Assembly (NCBI GenBank): GCA_947247005.1
Contig: OX365950.1
Location: 12,474,720 to 12,538,719 of the forward strand
Reading direction: 5' to 3'
Origin: Spisula solida
Lineage: Eukaryota; Mollusca; Bivalvia; Venerida; Mactridae
DNA length: 64,000 nt
Part shown: positions 36,901 through 49,800 of the stretch, one piece after another
How the letters are laid out: the number at the start of each line of letters is the position of its first letter
Position numbering within the stretch: the stretch's first letter is position 1
The notes under the pieces: model-generated
Databases searched by the model: none
The model's input: the letters and a program-made list of their open reading frames with translations, nothing else
Told to the model about the DNA's origin: nothing
Position numbers and translations under genes: made by a program

Positions 36901-37889
36901 TGTCTATAGTTATAACCCAAATTGCATGTTATCATAAACGTGAAGTACCACAAAGACACTCGACATGTAATACAAACACAATTCTAAAGGACCCCTATTG
37001 CACGATTTGAGATACATCTTCATACTGTCCCTATAATTATATACTGTTTTTCAGGCTCACTTCATCTGGCCCATGTAACTTTATCAATGTCGCTTCTTCA
37101 CAGCAATTAAATCATATTTACTTCCTTTAAGGTTATTTGTGTAAAATAAAAATTTAAACCACAAAAAGTTTAAAACATTTGCGGTTTGAGCACGGAATAA
37201 GGTTGAGCATAAAAAGTTAAATAATCTTGTATCGAGAAAGAGAGAAACTTTGGAATGATGAGTTAACACTTTAGAGGTATTCCTGCACCTTCTGTGGGTA
37301 CTGAAAATGGACCCATTCCCAAAGACCCAATACAAAATGGGAAACTTCATCCATTTTTCCTAATTGTATCAATCTTATTTTTGACATAAACATATTTTTG
37401 AAGCTCAATTGTCTGTCATTTAAATGGTATCAACAAGAGTATTATAGTGTGCCCAGGATAATGTGAAAGGCAGGAAGTTTTGGTATGGTCCACAAAGGTG
37501 GATTACAATTATGTGCACCAATTATCAGTGATGTTTTGAGTACAATACTAACCTTATCTGTTTATTTAAGTGATTTGTAAAACCGATTTTGCCACAGTTG
37601 ACCTAACCGATTTATGTTTGTAAATATCACATTATCCTGGGCGGACTATACCACACTTTACAAACCTAAACATTGCTTGGGATACAATTAGATGACATTG
37701 AATTAAGCTATAAAGCTTCTTGTTGTAAAAATTCCCAATTCATAACAGGGTCCTTTTCCCAAAAGAGGTAGGAAACCCCCTGAAACCTTTTTATTTTAAA
37801 CAATGGATGGAGAGGTTAAATTTGAGCATATGGGATAACATTAGAAGGCACCTAGCCAAGCATAAACATCAGTATCATACTTAACATTA
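33911..37889. other. Gene-poor AT-rich stretch
   Basis: No exon, tRNA or tandem array recognised. Two similar blocks, CTAAGGGAAGTAA followed by TCAATGCATA at 36148 and 36219, form a local duplication. Part of this region could be distal CLOCK 3' UTR, but nothing in the sequence shows it. Confidence 0.35.
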
Positions 37890-38159
37890 CTGTAAAATCA
37901 CTTATTTTCGTGGGAAATCAATTTTGTGGATTTCGGTAAAATGCAATGGAATCATGGAATCCTAAATTTGTGGATTGCAAATCATTCAAGATGAAACCTA
38001 GATCATTATTCACTAGAGTCACACCCTGTTCACATTTCTAAGTCTTTATTGTTACCCGATTTTTTTTTTTTGGGGGGGGGGAGGAGTATATTAAGTGGTC
38101 AAATTTAACATTGAAATCAAGGACACATTAACCCCACACATTAAATAATGATTTAACAG
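37890..38159. mobile_element. MITE, family A copy 2 (TA target)
   Basis: Ends CTGTAAAATCA and TGATTTAACAG, flanked by TA on both sides; internal TATTTTCGTGGG and TTTGTGGATT match copy 1. Carries a T/G homopolymer insertion at about 38061-38083. Confidence 0.7.
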
Positions 38160-38568
38160 TACATTGTGGTGTACAAATTCGGACCAGAAAACTTTAAATA
38201 ACATTCATAACAGTGATCACAACAAATTGTACGAAGAAATCACAAAATAACATAGCATTTACATAAATATACATAAAATATACATAAAAATATGCATAAA
38301 ATATACTATTTACATAAATATGCATACTACTAATATATATAACTTCATAAAATTACAGATCAATTCATCTACAATACTTCAGAAATTTAATAACACTTGT
38401 CATATTTTTAAAAAAAAATTAAATTGTATTTTCCAACAATTTACTGTAGACTGATCAGCAGGCTTAGATGAAGCACATAATTATGAGCTATGAGGAAAAT
38501 ATCAATTCCATAAATGGGGCCACAGTAGTACCTGGTCCTCTCTTACATCAAACAAAGTTTTGTATAAA

Positions 38569-39170
38569 CAAGGGGGCCCTAGGTCGCCCACCTGTGCACA
38601 TTGATCCAGTAGAACCATATTTTTCATATTTTTAAAAAAAAGTTTTTCTTATCGGTTGCGATGGCAACCAGAGTTCTGCATGGATCATAATTCTTTTAGC
38701 TCTTTTAAGGAAGGATAACCCATGGAACATTGTTACCCATTTAACATGAATACCAGCACTTTTAGAGAAGATTTTAAAAGATTTTACTATAGATATATAA
38801 GGAAAACAGGGCCCCACCCACTGGCGGCTATGTTTTTTGACGAATCAAGACAAAAATGTCAATTTTGTAAGAGGATCACCCAATAACTATTCCTGTAAAT
38901 TATTTTGAAATCTGACCAGTGGTTGATTTTTAAAAGATTTATTGGTTGCCATGGCAACCAGAGTTATTTATAGATAACAATTCTTTTAGTTGTTATAAGA
39001 AAGGACCACCCAAGGAACATTTCTGTGAAGTTTGGTTGAAATTGGTCAAGTGGTTTTAAAGTAGGAGAAAAAGTCATTTGAATGAATTGTTGACGGACGC
39101 ATGGACAGCAGACGAAGAGTGATCACAATAGGTTGCTCACCTTGTCAGTATGTGACAGGTGAGCTAAAAA
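38569..39170. mobile_element. Dispersed element, GGGCC...GTGAGCT family, copy 1
   Basis: Starts near AAGGGGGCCCTAGGTCGCCC and ends GTGACAGGTGAGCTAAAAA, preceded by a GACGAAGAGTGATCACAA block. Head, tail and the GGACG-type block recur in the element at 47821-48634. Non-coding; class not known to me. Confidence 0.6.
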
Positions 39171-39249
39171 AAACAACAACTTCAATCATAAAACAAAACA
39201 TATGTATGATCTTGTACCCATATATACCTCTCTAGTCAATTTTTTGGTA

Positions 39250-40767
39250 CCCACTTATACCGCTCTAGCCACAGTGCTGAACACACAAATACTGCTCTAG
39301 CCACAGTGCTGTACACACAAATACTGCTCTAGGCACAGTACTGTACACATAAATACTGCTCAAGCAACAGTGCTGTACACACAAATACTGCTCTAGCCAC
39401 AGTGCTGTACACACAAATACTGCTCTAGCCACAGTGCTGTATACACAAATACTGCTCTACCCACAGTGCTGTACACACAAATACTGCTCTAGCCACAGTG
39501 CTGTACACACAAATACTGCTCTAGCCAAAGTGCTGTACACACAAATACTGCTCTAGCCACAGTGTTGTACACACAAATACTATACTGCTCTAGGCACAGT
39601 GCTGTACACACAAATACTGCTCTAGCCACAGTGCTGTACACACAAATACTATACTGCTCTAGGCACAGTGCTGTACACACAAATACTGCTCTAGCCAAGT
39701 ACACAAATACTGCTCTAGTCACAGTTCTGTACACACAAATACTGCTCTAGCCACAGTCCTGTACACACAAATACTGCTCTAGCCACAGTGCTGTACACAC
39801 AAATACTGCTCTAGCCACAGTCCTGTATATAGAGGATATTACATGAGTATCTTTTCATATTGAATTTATTAAATGAGTTGAATAAAATGATAAAATGCGA
39901 GGCTCTGCCGAGCAGTTTATCGATTTTATTCAACGAGTTTAATAAATTCAATGTGGAAAGTCACAAATGTAATGTTCTTTTTATCACATGTTAGCCTTTT
40001 CCAGCCGAAATATAAAATAGCTACTTATTTTCACTATAATAAACGCGCAACTTTGACAACGTCGCCTATACTTAGAATGACGTCGCGTCAAAGCTTTATT
40101 ACACTAGTGTATTATCAAAAATAAATAATGGCTTTATTACGCTACCGCGACGTCAAAAATGTGATAAACACAAATACTGCTCTAGCCACAGTGCTGTACA
40201 CACAAATACTGCTCTAGCCAAGTACACAAATACTGCTCTAGCCACAGTGCTGTACACACAAATACTGCTCTAGCCAAGTACACAAATACTGCTCTAGCCA
40301 CAGTGCTGTACACCCAAATACTGTTCTAGGCACAGTCCTGTATACACAAATAGTGCTCTAACCACAGTCCTGTACACACAAATACTGCTCTAGCTAAGTA
40401 CACAAATACTGCTCTAACCAGCCATGTACACACAAATACTGCTCTAGCCAGTCATGCACACACAAATACTGCTCTAGCCAGTCATGTACACACAAATACT
40501 GCTCTAGCCAGCCATGTACACACAAATACTGCTCTAGCCAGCCATGTACACACAAATACTGCTCTAGCCAGCCATGTACACACAAATACTGCTCTAGCCA
40601 GTCATGTACACACAAATACTGCTCTAGCCAGTTATGTACACACAAATACTGCTCTAGCCAGCCATGTACACACAAATACTGCTCTAGCCAGTCATGCACA
40701 CACAAATACTGCTCTAGCCAGTCATGTACACACAAATACTGCTCTAGCCAGTCATGTACACACTAGT
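39250..40767. repeat. 32-bp / 30-bp minisatellite downstream of CLOCK
   Basis: Left part: CACAAATACTGCTCTAGCCA followed by CAGTGCTGTACA (32 bp). Right part (from about 40410): the same unit with GTCATGTACA instead (30 bp). The array is interrupted by a 340-bp insertion at 39826-40165. It ends 100 bp beyond the CLOCK stop codon and is therefore probably transcribed in the 3' UTR. Confidence 0.92.
39826..40165. mobile_element. Foldback element inserted in the minisatellite
   Basis: The array breaks off at 39825 and resumes at 40166. The insert has a hairpin at 39846-39963 (TGAATTTATTAAATGAGTTG mirrored by CAACGAGTTTAATAAATTCA) with loop GCGAGGCTCTGCCGAGC. It also holds TTTATCACAT and ATGTGATAAA as a second inverted pair reaching its right edge. 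Confidence 0.65.
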
Positions 40768-40867
40768 ACTTTTTTTTAGCTGTTTGGCTCATTATTTGGA
40801 TGAGCACAAAATTAATGTATACAGCCCGAAAATCGCATATTTTATCTAATAAAATGTACACAGTCTA

Positions 40868-41172
40868 TCAATTTGAGAACTTTTGTAATGAAGCCTCTGG
40901 GGCATCAGATAGTGATAAGTAAACCTCAGCATCTTGGGGAAGCATGGGAAACGGTAGAACGGGTGACTGGTTCACCATCACATTATGCATTGGGACCATC
41001 ACTTGGTTATCCTGCTGTTCGTTTGATTGTCGATGTTGTGACATAGCTTGTTGTTGTTGTTGTTGCTGTTGTTGTTGTTGCTGCTGCTGCTGTGATGGAC
41101 CCTGGTGTCGATTATGAGGGGTCGGTGGAGACTGTATGGACTGTTCTCCGCCCATAACTGCAGTCATATTAT
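40868..41172 (-). CDS. CLOCK: CLOCK last coding exon: second polyglutamine tract and stop
   Basis: 305 bp. It begins in phase 1 after CCTTTCAG and encodes a 15-Gln tract (CAG x4, CAA x4, CAG, CAA x6), then a hydrophobic/acidic tail ([19 protein letters not shown]) ending QKFSN and TGA at 40868-40870. No AATAAA is evident in the next 100 bp, so the 3' UTR probably runs into the minisatellite. Confidence 0.92.
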
Positions 41173-43812
41173 CTGAAAGGTAAAATTTAGATTAAATAAA
41201 ATCATTCTTTCTCAAATAAACACTAAACTGAACCAATTCAGACTTTGACTCTAAATTTTAATCAGTATTCATACAATTTGAAAGGACATTTTCGAAAGTT
41301 TTGTGCAATATGTTGGTTGATTTTAATTCATCTTATAAAATTTCGAAAGACTATAACTTTATCAATACTTATTTTTTCATCAAATAGTTTTCATTTTAAG
41401 TAGAAAAGTTCATTCTTGAAGTGGTGCAAAACTGGATTTCCTCATGATATTTTAGGGCCCCAGTAAAATGAAAAACTTTTGCTTCTTCTATACACACCAC
41501 AATTTGTTTTCCTGATTTTTTAATAAGAATTTAGAGAAAGGGCTGCTTGGCATAATGTTGGAAGTGTACAATCAGTAATATTACGCCCGGAACTGAATTT
41601 TTCCCAAAATAGTTCCGTACGTAAGAATAATTCCGCCTGTTGTCTGGAATTCAATTATAATGTGCCAATTCCGCTTCTATTCTGCCCAGAATCCACCTCA
41701 TTATTTTGTACAGGTAATTTTGGCGATAGGTAGGAGGGGTGACAAACAATATATCATTCTAGGCCTTATGTATCCCCCCAAAACATTATTAAACATTAGA
41801 AAAAAGCCCTGTGAATATTTTGAAGTTTTGCACCCCAAGCAGAAGTTTACTTACTGGAATTAGCATTTATCATACTAGGCATACTCCCTTCAGCAAATAA
41901 AATTTGTTGATGGATTTTTCTCAATTCTTCTTGTTGCCGTAATATAGCATCTTGAACTTGATTAGCTTTTTTGCGTAACTGTTCATGTAACTGCCTCTGT
42001 ATCGGGGTCATATATACATTAACTGAAGGTGACGCAGCCTGTAATAGGAAAAATAATCTCATAACAACATATCATACAAAACTTCCCGAAACAAATTCAA
42101 GTACTTTTCAAGGACTTTTCAAGTACATTTCCCCGATTTTCAAGGACTAAAAAAGAGCATAATTTCACAAAATATGCCTGTCTATGGGCATCGTGAAGGA
42201 AAATGAAACAACCCAAATTGGCCTATTTCTCAATTGTTTAGTTATTCAAAGGCCATAATAAAAGATGGCCTTGGCCATCGAAACTTGGCCTATATAGTAC
42301 ATCGATAAACAGTGTCACCAAGTCTGAAGACACTTATATGAAAACTGTTTGAATTAGAGTACAGGTAAGGCCAATTTCACATTTTTGGTAATTCAAGGGC
42401 CATAATCAAAGGAGGCCTGGGCCGATTGCACTTATAATCAAACATGGCTTAGATATTATGCCCATAAACATTGTCATCAAGTTTGAAAACAATCAGATGA
42501 AAACTGTTTGAATTAGAGTACAGGCAAGGCTAATTTCTGTTTTTTTTTGGTAATTCAAGGGCCATAATCCAAGAAGGCCTCAGCAAAATTAGCCAATAAT
42601 ACTTTTTACAAAATGAAATTTGATGTTGATAAGTTTGTAATTTTATTAGCTTCGTTTTGAGGGGGACATGAATGTATGTACATACCACATTGATTGGGGA
42701 AATGGTCATCCTACCAGGTGTAGATGTCTTTATAGCAATAGAATTACTACTTTCTGTTGAACATCGTGTAGCTGTCATCTGCTGTAATACAAGATATAGC
42801 CATTTTAGTTTATATAGTATATAATAATATTCTAAGGTCGATCATGAAACAAGTTTTCTAGCTTATAATAATCACTCTTGACACCTCATTCCTGATGTTA
42901 TCCAACACCACAAGGGTATGCGAGAAGAGAAGCCAGTTTCCCTTTTATACTGAGTGTCTAGCAAGGTAATTTCTAAAACCATTTTTATTTTGTCTTTGGT
43001 ACAACGCAGCCTGGAATTGAACCCGGAACCTCTAACATTAGAAGCTGAAGCTCTACCACCAGGCTATCGAGACAGTTAATCCATTATCATTGATTTCATT
43101 CTTTTTTAAAATTTCGAAAACGTTTTACGTATTTATAGGTTAAGCTCTTAGCAAACAAGTTGTTACAATGACATTTTACATGAATTTCCACATTTTTTTT
43201 ACTATTCAAATTAATCATGCTTATTTCCTTATGCATAATAATTAGTAAATTAATTCTAAAATGTCTAAAATTGAACTTCTGTAAAATCACAAACGTTTGT
43301 GTGTATTACATTTCGTAGATATTGATAAAAATCCCTTTTCGTGGGGTCGTTAATTACAAAACATGGAAGGGCAAAACCAAGTTATGTATTTGGGAGTTTG
43401 ATAACTCGTTGGCATTAAATTTTGAGGTCGAGTTCAACAATGAAATCAACAAAAATTGAACTAAATAAAATAATGATTCTACATTATCGCAATCCGATTC
43501 AAGAACATTCTGACCTGTGAAAATATCTACTTACAGTGTAAAATGGAATAAACATGGTATTAACCCACTCCCTAAGAAAAAGAATATAACGAATATTTAC
43601 CGGGAGGACAGCAGGTTGACTCGTGCTCGGTGTAAGAGCTGTTTGCGGTAATATCCGAACATACGGAGATTCCTGTTGTGGTTTCTGTTGACGACCATGT
43701 ACAACATGTTGTATAGGCATGGAAGTGTATGACGATGTGACAGTCGTTGTCTGTAATAACTGGGATCCAACAGAACATGACGTCTGAGACTGCTGCCGCT
43801 GTTGCTGTTGTT

Positions 43813-43844
<32 letters not shown>

Positions 43845-46800
43845 TGTTGCTGCTGTTGTTGTTGCAAATGACGATGCAGAAATTGTTGAAGTTGTTGAGA
43901 TACTGTACGAGATCGTACTTGCGACGTCGATGTAGGATGCTGGGAAATATCGCTGTTATCCTTGTCAGATATTGCACAAACTAAAAATAAACAGTCATGT
44001 AATTAGTAATTACCGGTAACAAGAGCACCCAGCACATAGCAACATTTCTTCGCAACCAGAAGTTGTAATACTGTTAAATAGGTACTAACTATTATTTTTG
44101 GCTTATTTCAAAGTGTAATGCAATGTATTAGTGAGCTATAAATGTAATTATCAGTCTGAGTGCTGAGTGTGGCACTCAGACTCAATAATTACATATATAT
44201 CCCATAACTAGTACACAATGGCATATAATTTGTATCAAATGTTATTTTCAACACTCATATAACAATTCCATTTATTTTCCTTATCTAGATTTGCAATTTA
44301 TGAGAAATAATAGCCCATAAAAACATTTTCAATATTTGAGTGTTGAGTGCGGAGTGTAAGTATTGGTTGTAATCCCGGCCCCAGGACTTCAAGCACTTGA
44401 TCTTTTTCTGCAATAGACTCAGAATAATGTTTCTGTTTTGTGGTGCCATTTTGAGTTCAGCCTCCCATGGAAATTAACTCAAAGTGACATAACCATGGAC
44501 GAAAGTTAGAAATGTTGAAAAACCTGTAATCCTCAAAAATTAACATAATTTGTATAGGGAAAATGAAGACTTTTTGGTTAACTGAAAAACCTGGATACTG
44601 TTTTATCAAAGCACTTACGGAAATAATAAACATACGTTTTAATTTAATTTCTTAATTATAACTTCAAAGTTTTAACATAGACATTGGGGACTGATCAATA
44701 CGGTTTGTTCAAAGGCTGGTTAATAATTGATTACAACCTTTTACCGCAATTTGCATCTGTTAAAGAGCTATAAAGAATTTAAAATTCAAGAACGTAAATT
44801 TAAGATTGCCGTAAGTGCTTTGATAAAATAGTACCCTGAAATTCAGCTCAGGAGATCGTGGCCAGGCTCGTGTGTTAAGTGGACGTTGATATAAACATGA
44901 TTTTGTACTAATCATATATCAAGCTATAGAAGACAAACAAAATCTCAGTAAGAGTCTGTGAGAGATGCTGGTAATAATTTGAAATTGTATTTGTATTGAG
45001 TTTGTTGAGACAAACTTAATCCATGAATCATATCAAGTACAGTACAATAAATCAAAGGTTGCAGCACATGTGTAAAAGGAGAACGCATGTCTGCAACCAA
45101 GGTTTTCATCATTAACTGATTAGTTGTTGTTCTGCCAATCTCTTACCAATATTAATAATGAAAATACTGTCTGTCCTTTCACCAGACTATAAACCTCAAC
45201 ATTCATTTCCTTTGAGTTATTTTAATGACAGAGTATCAAATTGAACGGAAAATGTCAAGTTAGTTCCAAGGATATCTGGAAAGTAATACCAGACAAATGT
45301 GCAAATGTCAATAATTTCCTTAGCAAAGTATGTGTGTACAATGACATGAAATGGGTATGAAATTATCCACCACAATTTGTGACAAATTGGTCATTTTTGT
45401 GATAATATAAAATTTGAGACATAATAATTGGTCATTTTTGTGATAATACAAAATTTGAGACAAAATAATTGGTCATTTTTGTGAAAATATAAAATTTGAG
45501 ACATAATAAAAGGACAGTTTTGTGATAATATAAAATTTGAGACATAATAATTGGTAATTTTGATATAATATAAAATTTGAGACATAATTGGTAATTATAT
45601 ACAATGTTCATTAGTCTTTTTATACATATAAATCAAATATTTGACGAAGAAATAATATATCCTCAACAAGCTGGCAATAACAGGCAGATCTAACTTTTAC
45701 ATTGAAACACAATACCACATGATAACTGGAAGGGTTTTTGACAATAACTGTATGTATTCCAAAAAGGGCGATAACTTCCGCATTAATATTCTAAAAAGCC
45801 TGACAATATGCACACCTAGACTTGGTACCAAGAGTTAATGGTAGGTTTCATTGAAATCTGACCAGCGGTTAAGGAAAACACGCATTGGTAAACTTTGTGA
45901 CGTCCGTCCGAAATCCAGCACAAAATAAAAGTCTCCCCCACTTTTTGTGGAAGACATAATTTCAAAAAGAGGAAATACAATCTTACAACTTGACTCGGAT
46001 CTTCCCCCAGACGTCACAGATCCTACAGACGGGCTAGGTGACATGTTAAACATTGGACGAAAATGATCTTGGTCCACTGGTGATGGTTCTTCTTCATCAA
46101 CACCTAAATCTTTCCGCTTCTGTGTACGTACGTCAGCATAGCTGTAAATGTCAAAGTCAGAGACCTCAATATTGTTATGAAGTCTAGTCTCGATATAATG
46201 ACATCTGATATACTGACATCATTTATTTGGAACAAGACTCTTTAATATTGCTGTAAAGTCAGGTCTCGTTATAAATACATCCAATATACTGACATTATGT
46301 TTTGGAGACAAAATTATTAAAACACACTTTGTATCAATTCAGCATACTGACATATTCATTATAATGAAATTTTCTGGGAAACAAACATCGTTGTTGTATC
46401 AAGACCCGACTGTATTTGCAAATTAGCAAATCTACTAAAACATCATATTTAAGACATTTTGCTAGAACATATCAATACACTTTACAGTCAAAAAGCAAAA
46501 TACATTTTCATTAAACCCAAAGATATTGCCATGTCATTTAAAAATTAAAATTACTGGGGAGCAGTGGCCTAGAGTAAGACATCGCTTGGGGATCAAGAGG
46601 TCCCAGGTTCGATCCCCATCTACGCCACTGATTAAATCCTCTGAGCAAAGAATAACCCTCATTGACTTTGCATCACTTTACTCAGGAGTATAAATGGTCA
46701 CCTGAGAGGGTCAAAAGGCAATGTGCTATGGCTGCCAGTGACTTCACACAAAAAAGTTCATTCTTTCTAGAGCAGAAAATGCTGAAATCCGAATTATTAC

Positions 46801-49800
46801 GGCGTTGCAGGACCATTAAATTATTATACGAGACAAAGAAGACAAATTGAAATACAATGTACTATACCTGACAACTGTGTTTGTACAATTAATAAATTCT
46901 GGTTTAGAGTTCCACTGATGATATGTTATATAATATCTAGTTTTGAGCCATATCCACTGCTGACCTTTGGTCAAGAATCTATAATAACACGATGTCCCTT
47001 CTCCAGTTTTCATTACTAAAAGAACAAAACATGACGTCAGGCATAATGTAACTTCTGTGTAGAGTCCATAATTATAATCATATGATTAAAACAGTAAGTT
47101 TTTCAAACTTCATGCGTAATATTCCAGATGACAAATAAAATCCTGTTGGTTCAAAAGAATTGTAGTAAAAATTCTGCTACCATGTCAACATGTTTCAAGA
47201 CGAAAAAGCATACAACTTACATTATTCTGTAGTTTAACATAAAATGACTGATGTTTTCACACACTACATAGATGACGTATTGAATTCACAAGTAACAAAA
47301 CTCACTGCACAAAAAGTTGCAAAACAAATCAATAACTAACACAAAATGTGTTAAAATTATCACTTCTGCGTATTTTAATTTAGGAACGTGCTAACTTTAT
47401 TTGTTAAATACTTCCAATGCACATAATTATTTATATCAATTTGTACTCCAAGATACTTCAAATGCACATATTCATACAAACTGCTACGATCAAATATTTC
47501 AAACTAAAGAAAGGGAAATAGGAAGCAAGACAAAGTTTAACGCACATGTAGGCTAACTACAAATTGCTAACTGCAGAATGTTGCTAGGAAACCGTTTCTC
47601 AGCATTTTTTTTTTTTTAAATGGACGTCATTCAATACTTGATACTGTCAAACCATTGTAATGGTATAGTGGATGAATGTTCAAGGATTCTATGAATGAAT
47701 TCAACCATCAAACTCACTGCATCATCAATCAAGTTTTTATCTGGATTGCTCATGACGGAGAAAAGCCGCAATTTACGAGCTTACACAGCCTTGCCTTTTT
47801 ATTTAAACCCATAAACTTACAAGAGGGCCAAAAGGGCCATAGGTCGCTCACCTGTCCTAGTAGTTCATGCACCCCTAATGGTAGCCTCTATTGCATGTAC
47901 AAGGTTTTCATATTGTCTTATGCTTTATAGTTTACATCACATTTAGACCCAATGTTATATTGAAGTGATTGGACCTTGTGACCTAGTTTTTGACCCCGGA
48001 TGACCCAATATTGAATTTGATCTGGATTTTTTTGAGATGATCATTGTGACCAAGTTTCATAAAGATTAGACCAAAATTGTGACCTCTAGTGACTCCACAA
48101 GGTTTTTCTATGATTTGACCTTGTGACCTAGTTTTTGACCCCATATGACCCAATATCGAACTTGACCTAGATTTTGTTGAGATGATCATTGTGAACAAGT
48201 TTCATAAAGATTAAGTCAAAATTGTGACCTCTAGTGACTACACAAGGTTTTTCTATGATTTGACCTTGTGACCTAGTTTTTGACCCCGGATGACCCAATA
48301 TCGAACTTGACCTAGATTTTGTTGAGATGATCATTGTGACCAAGTTTCATAATGATTAGGCCAAAATTGTGACCTCTAACGACTACACAAGGTTTTTCTA
48401 TTATCTCACCTTGTGACCTAGTTTTTAACCCCGGATGACCCAATATCGAACTTGACCTAGATTTTGTTGAGATGATCATTGTGACCAAGTTTCATAATGA
48501 TTAAGCTAAAACTGTGACCTCTAGTGTCTACACAAGTAATTGTGGACGGATGACGGACGAAGGATCGGACGACGGACGGACGAAGAGTGATCACAAAAGC
48601 TCACTCTGTCACTTTGTGACAGGTGAGCTAAAAATAGTATGATTTTACATCATCATGGCACATACGCATTGTACATTACTGTTTTCAAGTTTCAGATCAT
48701 GAAGACACAACATTTTGGGACAGACAGATGTAATCTAATAGTAAATGTATTATAATAATTCCAGGGTATTCAAAAAGTTCGAGGAAATAAGCTCTACCAT
48801 TTTATTACCTGATCAAAACTGCAGAAGTGTGTTCAACTATAGACTGGGGTACCGGGTATTGCAAATACAAAACATTTTAAAAATTTTAGTCCAAACATAC
48901 ATTGGGTCCAAAAAGTATAATGTAGAATACATAATAAGTTCTAGCTTAATTGATTGTAAATAGAACGTTAATTGATTCTTAAAACCAGCAATGAAACAAG
49001 ATACACTTGTAAACCTGGAAGTCTTAGCATTTCCTATGCAGCTTTAATGAGATCTATCTGCAGTACCACTTAAATTGTTGTGACGTGATTTGACGTTGAG
49101 CAGCCCATTCATACTTTCCAGTGCAGCAAATCTGGATTATTCCGGAAATATGGGACCCCCATACTACATCTATAATATTATATAATATTATGACTATGTA
49201 GAGGTATGAAAGAAGTATTGAATCTCGTTGAATACTTACATTGCTCATGTGAGACGGTCACTCCATCAAGATCATCTGGATGATAGTAATCATAACCTGA
49301 TGTCCCTAACACTTCAAATGGTAGAAAACCTATAATGGGAGGTGCTCTGAAAACATAAAACAAGTACATGAGATCGTGTCAAGTCAGTACTAAGGGGTTC
49401 TACTGACAGAAGCATAATGAACCATCATGAAAATAAGGCACAAGTCTATTTCAGGTGCCATTAGCACACATCCCCAGGGGATCCACTCGTTTCTGAATCT
49501 GAAGGGACATTTTGATACTTTTAAATAAATTTAATCATCTTAAAGGCAAAATACCTATAAATTTAAGAGAAACCAAAATCTTGAGGGTCAAAATGTGACT
49601 TTTTGAAAATTTCAAGGGTCAAAACCCCTACTCCTGAGTCAAATGGAACCCCTGATCCCAACACCAAAATTTGACATCAAACATTACTCTTAAATTCAGC
49701 TGACCATAACTTGGTCAATACAAATTTTTCCATCAAAGAACTTTTATTTCATGCAGAAAAGTTCATTCTTTCCTGTGCAGCAAATCCAGATAATTCTGGA

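Noticed and set aside
43499..43984. Poly-Leu, poly-Val/Ala and poly-Asn/Ser frames
   Set aside because: These are alternative and antisense readings of the CLOCK polyglutamine exon.
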